64,000 nucleotides of DNA from Agrypnia vestita (taxonomy: Eukaryota > Arthropoda > Insecta > Trichoptera > Phryganeidae). Numbering within the stretch: position 1 is the stretch's first letter; each line of letters starts with the position of its first letter. Below, piece after piece: positions 34,276-45,766 of this stretch. The stretch spans positions 1 to 64,000 of the forward strand of contig JADDOH010000152.1 in assembly GCA_016648135.1 (NCBI GenBank), in the 5' to 3' direction. The position numbers and the translations under genes are program-made. The notes beneath the pieces are model-generated. The model worked only from the letters and a program-made list of their open reading frames with translations, did not search any database and was not told where the DNA came from.

Positions 34276-34815
34276 TGTCACGTGTCGTGACTAGGGAGGA
34301 ATGAATGAAAAAAGTAATAAGCGATTTATTAATTAATTATACAATGTACAAAAGTCACTTAACACGAATTTAACTTAACACAATTCTTTGATATATACTA
34401 TTTCACAATATATCACTCGAATATGAACTCCTTATTATTGCTGGGTAACAAGTATTTATTGCTTGAAGAATATTCAATTCTCGCACATAGAAGTCGCTCT
34501 GATTTATTTCGCTAGTTAGGTACTTCGCTTGATTTATTACTTCGATTGTCGATCGTCTTATTTATTACTTCGATTATCTCACGACTGGCCACGACTTCGC
34601 AACGAACGAACTGTTAAACATACATACTGAACTGCGCCGTGGCATAGTTTCGTATTTATAAGAAAGTGCTGGTACTTTCGTACTATCAAGATTATTCTAG
34701 TATTTAAGAGAAGGTTCTCGCCGGTTCTCGGTTGTTCTAGGCGTTTCCTAAATGTTGTGGAACGGCCTATAACAATCCTAGATACGCGATTCCTTTTGCT
34801 TGCCATTCCGTGACA
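34276..34815 (-). mobile_element. LTR of family L (540 bp)
   Basis: On the minus strand it begins TGTCACGGAATGGC at 34815 and ends CACGACACGTGACA at 34276, a TG...CA pair. A TATAAATA box is at 34653-34660 (minus), with TTCAGTATG at the right distance downstream to be the initiator. No direct target duplication is visible. Just beyond, on the minus strand, TGGTATTAGGAGAGA could be a primer-binding site, but I see no gag or pol, so it is a solo LTR or a nearly deleted element. Gypsy-like is a guess. Confidence 0.7.
34653..34660 (-). promoter_or_regulatory. TATA box of LTR
   Basis: TATAAATA with an arthropod-type initiator (TTCAGT) about 31 bases downstream on the minus strand; two other copies of the LTR have TATAAATA in the same place (35520, 57058). 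Confidence 0.6.
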
Positions 34816-35304
34816 TTATTTTATCATAATCATATTATGGAATATTAAAATATATTTTCTAATAAAATAAAATACATTAACGAAAAAAATCAGTTAATTT
34901 ATTTTATTTACATGTTACCATCAAATATTTTTTTGTAAAATATTGATAAAAAGTGTAATGAGATTTCGCATTCAAATTCTCCAGATTGGAAATTTTATAA
35001 TACGATGTTGTGAATACATAATGAAAATTAAAAATAACAATTTCATTGTGTTCATGTCGGCGTGCTGTGTTCATTCCTTCGCTTCCTGTCCAGCGCAGCG
35101 GCGTCTCCAGCACCTGTTATGTGAGTTGGGTTCATTTTATTAAATTGCCGCCGCCCTCGGTACCTACTGCGAGAGCGCGCGCGAGCGTCAAAAGACCTCG
35201 AGGCAATTCGGCTGATTACAATGCGCTCTAACTGATCATATAACTCACATTTTCAAACATCTTATACATATTTTAAAAATTAAATAACAAAAAGGTTAGG
35301 TTAT
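34816..35304. other. non-coding DNA
   Basis: AT-rich, with a CpG-bearing patch at 35080-35215 (CTGCGAGAGCGCGCGCGAGC). Frames are short and unrecognised. Confidence 0.4.
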
Positions 35305-35825
35305 TGTAACAAGATGCTAAAAAGAATTTACGCACTGTCCGAATTCCTTGTAAATGTTATAACACTATCGGAACGTCAAGAACGGCCTGTAATAATCTGT
35401 GGTGACCTGCGGAAAACATCCATGAACGCCTAGAAATATCTGTAAAAACCTAAAAGCGACGAGGATTTTCTCCTAAACATTAGAATGATCCAAAAAGTAT
35501 GAAAGTACCAGGATTCGGATATAAATACGGCGCCGGCCGCGGCGTGAGAGTCGTCGCGTTAACAGTTTGTTACCATGTAAAATCAGCGCGAAGTGCGTCG
35601 CAAACGACGTGTCCCCAATCGTGAAATTGCAAAGCGATAGATATCAAGCGAATAATCGAGCAAAATACTTACCAAGCGGCAAATAAACCGGAAGGATTAA
35701 AGCAGTGAAAGTTGGATGAAAAGTTCGAGTGAATGTTAAATACGTGTAAACCAGCGATAATGAAGTATTCATAAATGAGTAATATATTATGATAAAGTGT
35801 AATTTAAATTTGAAGAATACTTTTT
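35305..35825 (+). mobile_element. LTR of family L (3' part decayed)
   Basis: Starts TGTAACAAGATGCTAAAAAG, nearly identical to the LTR start at 56830. It carries TATAAATACGGCGCCG at 35520 and then GCAAATAAACCGGA, which matches the 57 kb copy upstream of the Helitron. The 3' part diverges after about 35800 and no terminal TGACA is seen. Confidence 0.6.
35520..35527 (+). promoter_or_regulatory. TATA box of LTR
   Basis: TATAAATA in the conserved position of family L LTRs. Confidence 0.5.
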
Positions 35826-37349
35826 CACTAATCGCTGGGTTAAAGCAAGAGCTTTTCGACTTTTCTTCAATTTGCCTGTAGAGAGAGTTGTCAAATCCGA
35901 GATGGAGAAGAATAAATGTAACCAGGGGATATGGTGGATGACCTAGCAAATATCTGATGACAATTGCACTTTTCCTAATCAAAAAGCTTATCATTCAACG
36001 GATATTGACTTTCATCATTTTGTTTATTATGATCCGGAAAAACTCTACTGTGGAGACTGACTAAACTATTGCCTCAGGTTCTTCAATCATGGTTTTCTTC
36101 TTCTTGTGTTTTATGTTTTTTTTAATAAATTAATGTTCTATTGGGTCCCTATTGCACCCCGAGACAATGAAATAGCTTATGCGGACTCCTCGCCGCTCTG
36201 CACAAGCGTCCATGTTTCGTCAGTGACGTAGCGAGGAGACCGTCTTAGCACTTAAAATGACAACCTGTATGACGAAAAAGTAGGGCCGATATGAAAATTT
36301 TTGCTCACAGAGCGGCCCTGGGTCAGCGATGGTTCCCACTCCACTGTTCTTCTTTTGACAGGACCCCAAATTAAGGTAATTTTTACCTGGATTAAGAGGT
36401 ACAAGATGGATGTCGCTTAACATGTCCGAGATTTTGAAATCTGAGTTTATTCGAACCCTTAATTAGTTACAATGTACATACAGAAGCTTATTTGAAGCTT
36501 TTTTCTGTAGATTCACCCCTCAAAAGTTTCAAATTGTCTTATCATTTTAGAGGTAGGAAACACAGTATTTTGAGCAGAATGAATGTAAAACTCAACCGTA
36601 AAAAGACCAAATATTAGAATATTACACATAAAAAGAAACGAGTAAAGACAAGTTCAGTTAGCAGGCCTAGTCATCATTAAAATATGTTGGTACGCTGCTC
36701 CCGAATGAGACAGTTTAAAAGGCGTACATTTCGCCCAGTAGAGGTTTCAAAGGTAAAAGTTACTGTAATTGAATATAATTTCTCTTTCCGCATTCCGTTA
36801 AGGAATAAATAGAAGATACGTATCCAAATATTTCAAATACAAGATAACTAACTAGGCTATTAGACTAGGACTATTGAACGAAGATAACCGGTGGTGAGGA
36901 ATACTAAAATTTACATATTCCCTGTTGTTTCATTTACTTGCTGTATATTTAGTTCGACTACTATTCACAATCGTACCTATAGGCGGATAACGCATTTAAT
37001 GTGGTGTATGGGGGAGTTCTGGCAAAATATACCTCAAAATTATATGGCGCACGCATAAAACGGACAACAATTTTGCGCATTGCTAGTTAATAGTGGGATG
37101 TCTAGAGAGCAGACTTAAAATCGACCGCAATGATCTGCAGAGACAATTGAGTAAGTGAATTAACAGATAAATAATAAAAACAGTAGCAGTAAGCCCGTGA
37201 AAAATCACTGGACGTTGTATTAATAATTACTAATTACCCTTGCGTGTAACCTGGGCCAATTCCTTGACGACAGATAATTTTGAGTAGCTGTGAAACCTTA
37301 TTAACTTTAAAATATACTCAGGTTATCAAAGCCGTTCAGAATCTTCCGG
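35826..37349. other. no recognisable gene
   Basis: AT-rich, unstructured. The block 36180-36420 is slightly richer in GC (AGAGCGGCCCTGGGTCAGCG) with an unrecognised 67-codon minus frame. Confidence 0.4.
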
Positions 37350-37435
37350 TTTGAGTTTTATAGGATATTCTTATATTTGTGGCTGACATTTTGGATCCCA
37401 TTTCAGGGTCAGATCATCAGGGCTCATGTATTGTC
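37350..37435 (-). mobile_element. Penelope-like 3' end, third copy
   Basis: GCTGACATTTTGGATCCCAT plus TTCAGGGTC and TCATCAGGGCT match the non-coding ends at 15721-15800 and 29560-29615. On the minus strand CTGATGA (37414-37420) ... GGGATCC-AAAATGTC repeats the degraded hammerhead layout. Confidence 0.6.
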
Positions 37436-37522
37436 ACAACATGGCCCACAAATCTTACATCACAAGACTTATTTAACTTACTTTGTTCTTTAAAATTACA
37501 CTAAGATTTTTGAGTCAAACAC

Positions 37523-37985
37523 CTGAACTTTTATATAAATAAATGGCAGACATGCTGAACCTCTGACCTTGTGTATAAATGGTGAACATGCCAAGTCTCT
37601 GACCTTTTTTATAAATGGTGGACATGCCAAACCTCTGACCTTTTTTATAAATGATGAACATGCCGAACCTCTGATCTTTTTTACAAATGGTGGACATGTC
37701 GAATCCCTGACCTTTTGTATAAATGTTGAACTTGCCAAAACTCTGACCTTTTGTATAAATGTTGGACTTGCCGAACCTCTGACCTATTATATAAATAATG
37801 GACACGCCGAATCCCTCACCTTTTGTATAACTCGTGGACTTGCCAAACCTCTAAACTTTTGTACAAATGGTGGACTTGTCGAACCTCTGACTTTTTTTAT
37901 TAAAGGTAGACATACCGAACCTCTGACCTTTTGTATAAATGATGGACCTGCCAAAACTCTGATCTTTTTCATGAATAGTGGACAG
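37523..37985. repeat. 36-bp minisatellite, about 12 units
   Basis: TATAAATG recurs at 37574, 37610 and 37646 (and TACAAATG at 37682), exactly 36 apart, each followed by GTGGACATGCC-AACCTCTGACC-type sequence. Because 36 is a multiple of three, several frames stay open on both strands (12-residue repeats such as FINGGHAKPLTF and IKKVRGSACSSF). I read the frames as a consequence of the period, not as a gene, since there is no start context or flanking exon. Confidence 0.9.
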
Positions 37986-38736
37986 TAGACAGACAAATGA
38001 TTTGTAAAGCAAACTCGTAAGGTTTTTTTTTATTTTAATACAAAAACCTGCGGAATATTAAATATCCATAAATATTAAATTTCCACTTACTTTTCATGGC
38101 TTCATTCGATCAATCAGAGCCTGAAAGATTTGTTTAATGCAAAATTACAGCATCCCGTCGACCTGTTTGCCTTCCGGGAACGGTCCAGGCGCACAGAGAT
38201 AACGTTTCATGCTGTGATAAATCGTTTCATAATATGATCCACCCCTCTTTACTTCTCTTTCATTCTCTTAATCCCTCCTTCCTCCTCACTTTCCGCAATT
38301 CAATTTGACATTTCAGAATACGTCGTCCTTCTAGATTATGAAGGATCCTCCTTTGTTTATTGGATTTATTGCGGACATCACCTTAACGTCACGTTACGTT
38401 ACTAACGTTTATCTTTTCAAGTTGTGACGATATTGACTTATATAAATCGACACTAATAAGAATCTTACATTTAAAATATTTGTCTGCTAATTTTTGTAAA
38501 GAAGAAGCCTCGCGTTTGATAAAACTTAACAATTCCTTAATATTTTTCCTGGCCAGGTTCCATACGAGCGAACTTGAAAAATTATTATTAATAATAATAA
38601 CTTAATAATAATTAATAATAATTTAATAATTAGCTGGTAGATTTCGACAAAATAATGTTCCTACACGGCCCGGTGTTAGAAGAGACGCAAGGTTGTTCCT
38701 GGCGGAAACATTTACAAAATATGTTGCAATCCTGGG
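37986..38736. other. no recognisable gene
   Basis: AT-rich, with a TAATAATTAATAATAA run at 38583-38630. Confidence 0.45.
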
Positions 38737-38778
38737 TATAAATACGCGAACGAAGCAGGACGAGGCCCTTCAGTTTGA
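38737..38778 (+). promoter_or_regulatory. candidate TATA-initiator core promoter
   Basis: TATAAATA at 38737-38744, then TTCAGTTTG with the initiator A at 38772, 35 bases from the TATA start. The spacing and the CpG-bearing sequence between resemble the LTR promoters at 34.3 and 57.0 kb, so this may be the promoter of another LTR, although no LTR ends are recognisable. AATAAAG occurs at about 38852. Confidence 0.35.
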
Positions 38779-41700
38779 GTTCAGATTTGCAGGCGAAAGC
38801 GCTGCCCGAAATACTAGTCACCGATGTTTTGAGAGAAATACACTTGAAGCATAATAAAGAAGGAATAACTAAAGATTACATCTGGCTATAAGGATACCAT
38901 TTATTTGAAGAAATTAAATCTCGACACGGAGTTGCAACACAAAGGACCGTCAATGTCAGGACAGTATAATTATAATATTCTTATGTTTTGCCCCTCTGTT
39001 ATTCGCGTATGTGTTGCTAAACATTTATTAGGATCGGAATTATATATTGACGGAAGTTATCGACCTCTAACACGAGCGATCTGTTTCCGAGCTTAAGTGT
39101 GAATATAGATTTCCTAATCTTTATTATTACATCTTCTTCATTTAATTGTAACGTATATCTTTTGTAATTGATTTATCGTAATGTGGGTCCAAAAAAAGTT
39201 GCGCAAAACTTACGTAATTATCAAATTAGAGTCAGGCCTATTATTTGTCTTCATCTTTGAAAAGTATTGTGGTGGAACCAATTAGATTCTATTATTGTAT
39301 TATGATTGCATTTTATGATTTGCTGTCGAAGCTTATGGCTTCAGGGGAAAATTTGATTTAAAAGTGATGTATAGCGATTACTTGGTCAGTAAATATTATT
39401 AGTTAAAGGATACAGCTTCTTACATCGGTATAATGTTCATTTAAATTATTTCATGTGTATTTCATCTGCAATCTGTTGCAAATCAAGTTGAAGACGCTTA
39501 GCACGGGTAGTTAATCTTCGATCTCCCGTAATCGTGTTGATTATTTATATGTTCTTTTCTGTGTTGCTTGATATATAAGGATATATGACTTTAATATGGT
39601 TCATTTAAAAGCAGTTTCAGTGGAATGTGGAACACGGGGTATAATATGCAGGGACGGAGCGAGATAAGGCATTGGATTCTTTTGCAGATTTGAAGCCGGT
39701 GAAGTTTTATAGTTACAAGGCAGGAGTCTTGACAGGAGAGACGTTAAGGAATACAATGGCGCTGATAATTACGTGAGCTTGGAGGAAACCCATTATATAA
39801 TATTGGAAGGAGTTTGGAGTAGGACGACATCTTTGGAGCAGATCATCTACAAAATAAGAAGAACCTTTTTAATATTGATTATTCCTGAAGTTTTCTTATG
39901 TGTATTATATAGAATGTTCTTCGGTTCATAATTTGTTTCATCACTATTCATTACGTGGATTAGGGTTCGATGTTAACGGACGCGGTAAAAATTAGTACTG
40001 ATGTCAGGACGTAATGCCGGGATTATATCTTAATTTTCTCTAGAATAGAACCGAAGTTAAAATGCCTGAGATCTGCATTTCCGAAAGCTTTACTAGCATA
40101 TATATATAATACGGAGTTACAGAGTTTAGATAGATTCGCGGGAGGAATTACAATTTCAAGCTATAACGCAATGATTTAGATTATGTCATGGTACAACGCG
40201 AGTCGATCTATTCACGTTAGACTTTTGAGGTTTTATCACGCGGTTGTTTTATAAATGGAATAATGAACGGAAATTGAACGGCAGGGTCCGCCTTCTCCCA
40301 GCCTTGGGGTGTTCAGGATGTTTTAGACATTCCAGATGGGAACTAGGTTGGAGTACGATTCCCGTCTCCGCCCTTTTAAAGAGGGTTTTTAAGGCCTGCA
40401 AAAGGCGGAGTATTCTGAAGGTCCTTGACGGCAACATCTTGGGAGGAAGAAACTTTTGCATTTTGTGACTGGGTGATAGCCGACCCTGATTTTGATAAAG
40501 TCGAAGGAAGAGTTGCCTACGCGACACAGGCAGTCGCTCATTAACCAAGAGTCATATAAAGGAATCATGAATGTTCGTGAACGTATTAACTACAAGATGC
40601 AGGTAGCCGTACAGCGGTCAAAACTTTTGCTCGGGACCACATTCAAGAACGAGATAGGACGTTACCCATGAACAAGACAATTACGAGTTACAGGCAGCAG
40701 TTTAACAATCAATACTTATGCTCGAGACCGCATTCAAGAGCGCGAGAACGTTACTAACACCATTTCACTCACCATGTACCACCCTTTTCTCTCAACTATA
40801 TACAGAAGCCTCTCGAGGTTCTCCCTTCCCAGCAAGTGAGCAAACATTACTCTGTAATTCCAGCACCTTAACTTGCAAACTATTATTTGGATTCTTATCA
40901 TCACATCATTGGCAATGCTAACCTAGTTCTGCCTGACGCTCCCGATTAGATGGGACTTTCCAGCCAGCCAGTTAGTTCATTAAGCCCTTTATCCAGCAGT
41001 ACATCTAATAATAATGTGGTCGCACCGAGGGAGCATGCTCAAACACTCTAGTCTAATTTGACTGCATCGTGGGAACGTATACATAAATCTTAACATCAGA
41101 CGATGAATAATTCCTGATATGGTGCCATTGGGAGGCAAGAGCGGATTCCAGCAGAATCGAAGTCTCGGGTTGTTCTTTGTCTGGGGGTTAGTGTGAGAGG
41201 CTACAATTAAGCAGGCGGTAGCCATCGGGACCAGCGAGCGAAAGAGGGGCTGGAACCCCCCACGGGAAAACAGAATAAATTTGACTCTTATTAAATACTA
41301 CTTACGGAAAAACCGCAAATTTCAACCTTAGACTCACGGGCTGTGATAAAATAACCAATATACAAAACCAACCCCGGGCCCTTGTATATGTCTGGTCATT
41401 ATTAATATGTTTATTCTCTCCCCAAAATTCTAGGAACCAGCTCGGATATTACCGAACGACCTATCGGTAAGCTACTTATGTGTGTCTAGCCTGTAGGGAG
41501 TATAATGTATATTATCGCGTTTTAAAACTAATTATAAATAAGTATTACGTGTTGTTGCGCAATCTTTGCACAATGTTTCCATTATGATCCGCCGGTAATA
41601 TTACACCAACGGCAACCTACGTCTAGAATGCCCAAGCGAGACGATCCTAAGCCCAAGTATGTTCATACAGTTTCAATATCGCGAGCCGTTGTCAAGTCCT

Positions 41701-42787
41701 ATTCCCCATTCTCTACAGGAAACTTAGGTAACCCAAATGGTGCCCCCCTACGCGAAGAAATTACGTAAACATGCCTATTCTCGCATAACTGCTACCGCTT
41801 CGCTGCGAGATGCCGCAAGCATCCTCCCAATAGAAAGCGGTACTTCCAACATTTAATAATAGATACGTCTAAATACCTTAATTATGTAAGCGGTCTTGTT
41901 AGAGTGTTCAATAGATTATAATAAAAGGGCGCGGCTCGAGTTGCGCGTTAATAATATTATGTTAGATTACAACGTATGAATACTACGGCTTTTTCATTGC
42001 TACGCATCCTATCGAGCTGAGGTTATTACGTCACATCGGGGAGTACTATAACCACTAGATCATCACTGGCCAAATTATAAGTTTGATTTCACGTTTAGAG
42101 TTCAAATAAAGCTTCAATTCGGTAGCTTAAAGTCTCCGGCTACGGGTTTGCACTTTTATAATTTCGACCAGTTAATTACTTAAAGTAAAATCATTTAATC
42201 ATTAAGCTTTAAGCAATATAACATTAATAAAAAGCGCATCACCGACACTCACCCAATACCCCAGAAACGTTACACTCGGTAGCCGCGACCAGGAGTTAGG
42301 TTTTTGCGTAATCATAAACTTAAAGTATAATTTTGAACTTTATGAAAGCCGATTTCAAAATAGACTTTAATAAATAAACTTTAAGAAGCTGGTAACAAAC
42401 CAGCAAAAACGTTACTAAGTGAAGAACAAACTCTTATACAATTGAAGAGAAATTCTCTAATTTCAAGGAACTAAATATGCACGGTTGCCGTGAAAATCAT
42501 CTTTTTTTGAAAAAGAAAAACCCACGCGGAATACATACAATACAATATTCTTAATATTTCGCTATCCTTATGTAAAGTAAGATTTCTACAAAAAGCAATT
42601 TAATAAAATAGATGTTTGAAGTTTGGCTTTACATACAAAATTAGCATATTTATACGTTCTTACACCAGTTTTTTCTTTCTAAAAAGTAGAAACATTTTAT
42701 AAAAAGAGAAAAGATTATTATTATGTGTTGGTACAAAAAGTCAAAATTGTATTATATTTTTGGTAGAAGTCTGAGATTACATAGAGA
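38779..42787. other. long block without recognisable genes, higher GC at 39.2-42.3 kb
   Basis: No frame longer than about 100 codons and none with a known domain. There is a diverged tandem duplication of about 91 bases (TGCTCGGGACC at 40628, TGCTCGAGACC at 40719). GC content is clearly above the flanks, with CpG-bearing sequence at 40240-40560, 40900-41300 and 41600-41850. A decayed LTR-element interior or a non-coding transcript are possible. Confidence 0.35.
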
Positions 42788-42890
42788 CCATCCATTAGCT
42801 AACCTTAATGATTTTCAGAAACAAGGCTCAAACCTCTGATTACTATATCACTAATCGGTTACCTTAACCACTTGACCATTAATCAGATAA
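42788..42890 (-). mobile_element. tRNA-like SINE head, second family
   Basis: On the minus strand: ATGGTCAAGTGGTTAAGGTA (A-box-like), CCGATTAGTGATATAGTAAT, then AGAGGTTTGAGCC (B-box-like). The bodies of the other SINEs are not found downstream, so this is probably a different or very diverged family. Confidence 0.5.
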
Positions 42891-43579
42891 AAATATATTT
42901 CATCTCTGTAAATTAATATTGTCGGTAAACGAAAACCTCTTATTATTTTCGATGCTATATATATAGATGCATATTAAAAGGTAAAATAAATTCTGAACAA
43001 AAATTTTGGTTTATTTAATAATTTGATATTACTTAATTGTAATAATTAACCTGCAGACAAGCGTCTAGTCAATCGTTTTTTCTTAATTTAATATTAATAA
43101 ATAAAATATTTAATACACATAAAATATTTTACAATGTACTTAATTTTCAACGGAAACCATAGCTTTTTCGGTAATAAAGGGTTTACTAAATGTGGGTAAA
43201 AAAATATGGAAAACAATAGTTTGACAAAGTATCGGCGAGGGAGTTTAGCAGCTCGCAGAAAACCTCCATTTTACTGTGGTACCTACTGCGGAAAATGCGG
43301 TCGGCAATGTAGGTCTCGTATTGGACTTTACAGCCATCAAAATAAGTGCCGCAACTACCTCCATTAACCTGAGTGCTTCATCATCTTCCATCACTTTGAT
43401 AAATGGCGACCAATAAGACAAAACAATCTTAATCTTAAATACGTCAAATAAATAAAAAAAACCTAGTTTAACAAAAAACATTCCATATTTGAGAAATTTA
43501 TCGATCATTTACAAAAAAATTTAATAGTTGCAATAAAATCGTAAGAACGTTATAAATCTAAAAGTATCAAATATATATA
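42891..43579. other. AT-rich non-coding DNA
   Basis: No recognisable feature. The 87-codon minus frame at 43245-43508 has no known motif. Confidence 0.45.
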
Positions 43580-44402
43580 TTAGGTCCTTACAAATGAAAT
43601 TGGCGTTTTGCCGTACTGGCAAATTTGATCTCAAATATCTTCTCTTTGGTTAGGAATTCCAAATCCAAATTTATACAGCTATTTACTCATGTATTTGTGT
43701 TTTGAAAATTATAATTCATTTGTTTTTTCCTCAATTATTTTTTCTTTGCGTCACTCAGTTTACAAAATGAAAAACTTGAAATATCGCGTTATTTACGAGT
43801 ACGAGTTCCACCGTGGCACCAGTGCTGCAGAAACGGCTCGAAGGATTAATGATGTGTATGGCGACGGTGAGCGTTTGGTGGACTAGTGCTGGTGTCGTTC
43901 ACTACAGCTTTCTTAAATCTGGCCAGACGATTACGGCAGATGTCTATTGTCAGCAACTGCAAACCATGATGGAAAAGCTAGCTGCTAAACAACCGAGGCT
44001 GGTTAATCGCTCTAGGCCACTGCTGCTTCATGATAACGCTAGACCACACACTGCACAACAGACGGCTACCAAATTAGAGGAGCTTCAATTGAAATGTTTA
44101 AGACATCCACCGTACTCTCCGGACCTTGCCCCAACAGATTACCATTTTTTTCGAAATTTGGATAACTTCTTGCAAAGGAAAAAATTCAACTCTGATGGGG
44201 CAGTCCAAACCGCCTTCAAAGATTTTATTGATTCCCGTCCGAATGGTTTTTTTAGTAAAGGGATCGATGAACTACCTATGAGATGGCAAAAGTGCATAGA
44301 TAGCAATGGTACATACTTTGATTAAATAAATATATTATAATAAAAAAAAATCGCCTTATGTTCCTCCCATACTAAACATCAATTTCATATGTAAGGACCT
44401 AA
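43580..44402 (+). mobile_element. mariner family M1, copy 2 (internally deleted)
   Basis: The left TIR begins TTAGGTCCTTACAAATGAAA at 43580 and the right end is AATTTCATATGTAAGGACCT plus AA to 44402; TA flanks both (43578-43579, 44403-44404). The 823-base element keeps the start of the transposase, loses the middle, and keeps the C-terminal half. Outside the deletions it is nearly identical to copy 1, so both are recent relatives. Confidence 0.95.
43767..44325 (+). pseudogene. mariner transposase, C-terminal half after deletion
   Basis: From ATG 43767 it reads MKNLKYRVIYEYEFHRG to VYGDG, then the deletion (about 43867) shifts the frame and a stop follows at 43884-43886. In the +1 frame the C-terminal half is open to 44325: VWWTSAGVVHYSFLKSGQT, LLLHDNARPHTAQQ with the second catalytic Asp, HPPYSPDLAPTDYHFF with the third, and KCIDSNGTYFD. 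Exactly 34 residues separate the two Asp, as in DD34D mariners. The DNA-binding region and the first catalytic Asp are missing. Confidence 0.9.
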
Positions 44403-44823
44403 TATTATACATCTTTATTTGGCTTGGGTTTATTATATTGTTGTTTGTGTTGGGTAAAAATGGGTTATTTAAACGTGCATCGCGGATGATCTAAAAAAAT
44501 CTTTCAAAGGGGAGTACATTTTTCACGTGTAATATAAAACAATAAGATACTTATGTACAATAATATTGTTAAGCTAAACACGTTCAAGTTTTAATAAAAT
44601 TAATATAATATTTGTTTTTATTATAGCAGCCGGTAATAATAAAATTATTAGTTACGATTGAAAAAGAGTTCCTATATTTATTGATTATCCAATTCGACAA
44701 TAATTCAATTATTGTGAAAATTATTATTATTTTATTTCTGACCCTGAAAAATAAATTTACATATATAATTAACCAATAAGAATAAAAATAATCATTATAT
44801 ACTGATACTTAATATAAACTTTA
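44403..44823. other. AT-rich non-coding DNA
   Basis: No recognisable feature. Confidence 0.45.
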
Positions 44824-44995
44824 ATAGGCATGATGACAGATTTTGAAATAACTTTCTTTAATGTAGGTACACGTCTCTTTTACCGAGAATAACATTATTT
44901 CAGTAATAAAATAAGTTTTTACGCAAATAATTGCATTTTCATCAATATATTTTTAATTTCGCGCAAAAATGCCCGCAGCTGTGATTTCGTCTACG

Positions 44996-45058
44996 TGACG
45001 TCAAGCCTCAGTAAACATTACATTGTGACACGGTGATGGGTACTGAGGCATGACGTCA
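44996..45058. repeat. inverted repeat carrying two TGACGTCA sites
   Basis: TGACGTCAAGCCTCAGTA (44996-45013) and TACTGAGGCATGACGTCA (45041-45058) are reverse complements with one mismatch. Each contains the perfect 8-base CRE/ATF palindrome TGACGTCA, 55 bases apart. Whether it binds bZIP factors is unknown. Confidence 0.8.
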
Positions 45059-45142
45059 TTTGCTCTGACCGGTATTTCAGTAAAAATGGCGGACGGCACA
45101 ATTTTATTTTATTAATAATCTTATTAATCTCTAAATATTAAA

Positions 45143-45766
45143 GCTGGATCGTTTTTACTCCCTTTATATTAACTCGTGGCGTCTGCTTGCTTGCTTGCCG
45201 GCTTGCCGTCGAAAAAACTTTAGATCGATTTTTGATCCTTTTCCCGTGGTCTAATCGAGCTGAAACTTTGCAAGCAGACTCGTGGCAACTATCGAGAAGA
45301 TCTATCAAATTTTCGTTAAAAAATAATAATAATTATAGTATAATTTTGGATTTTTCAAATTTTTAATAGTTTTTTCAAATTGGATTCATTACAAAAGTTT
45401 GATTACTAGCAATGGCGGCCTGATAACGTCGCGGAATATTTTCTAAATTTGAATTACTCCGTTAGTATACATAATAAGTACTTCACTTCGAATTTCTAAA
45501 ATCTAAATTGACTGACAAATGTTTGACAGTATAGTGACAGTATAGACAGTACAGTGACAGTTTATATAACAAATGACAAATCTTCAAAGCATGAAGTGTC
45601 TTATCAAAGCTCAAAACATCTGATATTTTAGAAATATATTAAATTACTATAAGTTTAGTGTTAACTTATATGTTTTAATTCGTCTTTAATTGTTGTTATA
45701 TTTTACAAAGAAAGGGAGTATAATAAAAACTTGGTTTTTATGGGTTAGTTTTTTTAGAATCCTTTC
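45143..45766 (+). repeat. interspersed repeat A, copy 2
   Basis: Direct match to the reverse complement of 32176-33078: AAAACTTTAGATCGATTTTT, GAAACTTTGCAAGCAGACTC, GATGTTTTGAGC-type sequence and CTTGGTTTTTATGGGTTAGT. It sits inside element B. Confidence 0.75.

Noticed and set aside
37523..37985. CRISPR-like array
   Set aside because: Units are contiguous and diverged with no unique spacers; it is an ordinary minisatellite in a eukaryote.
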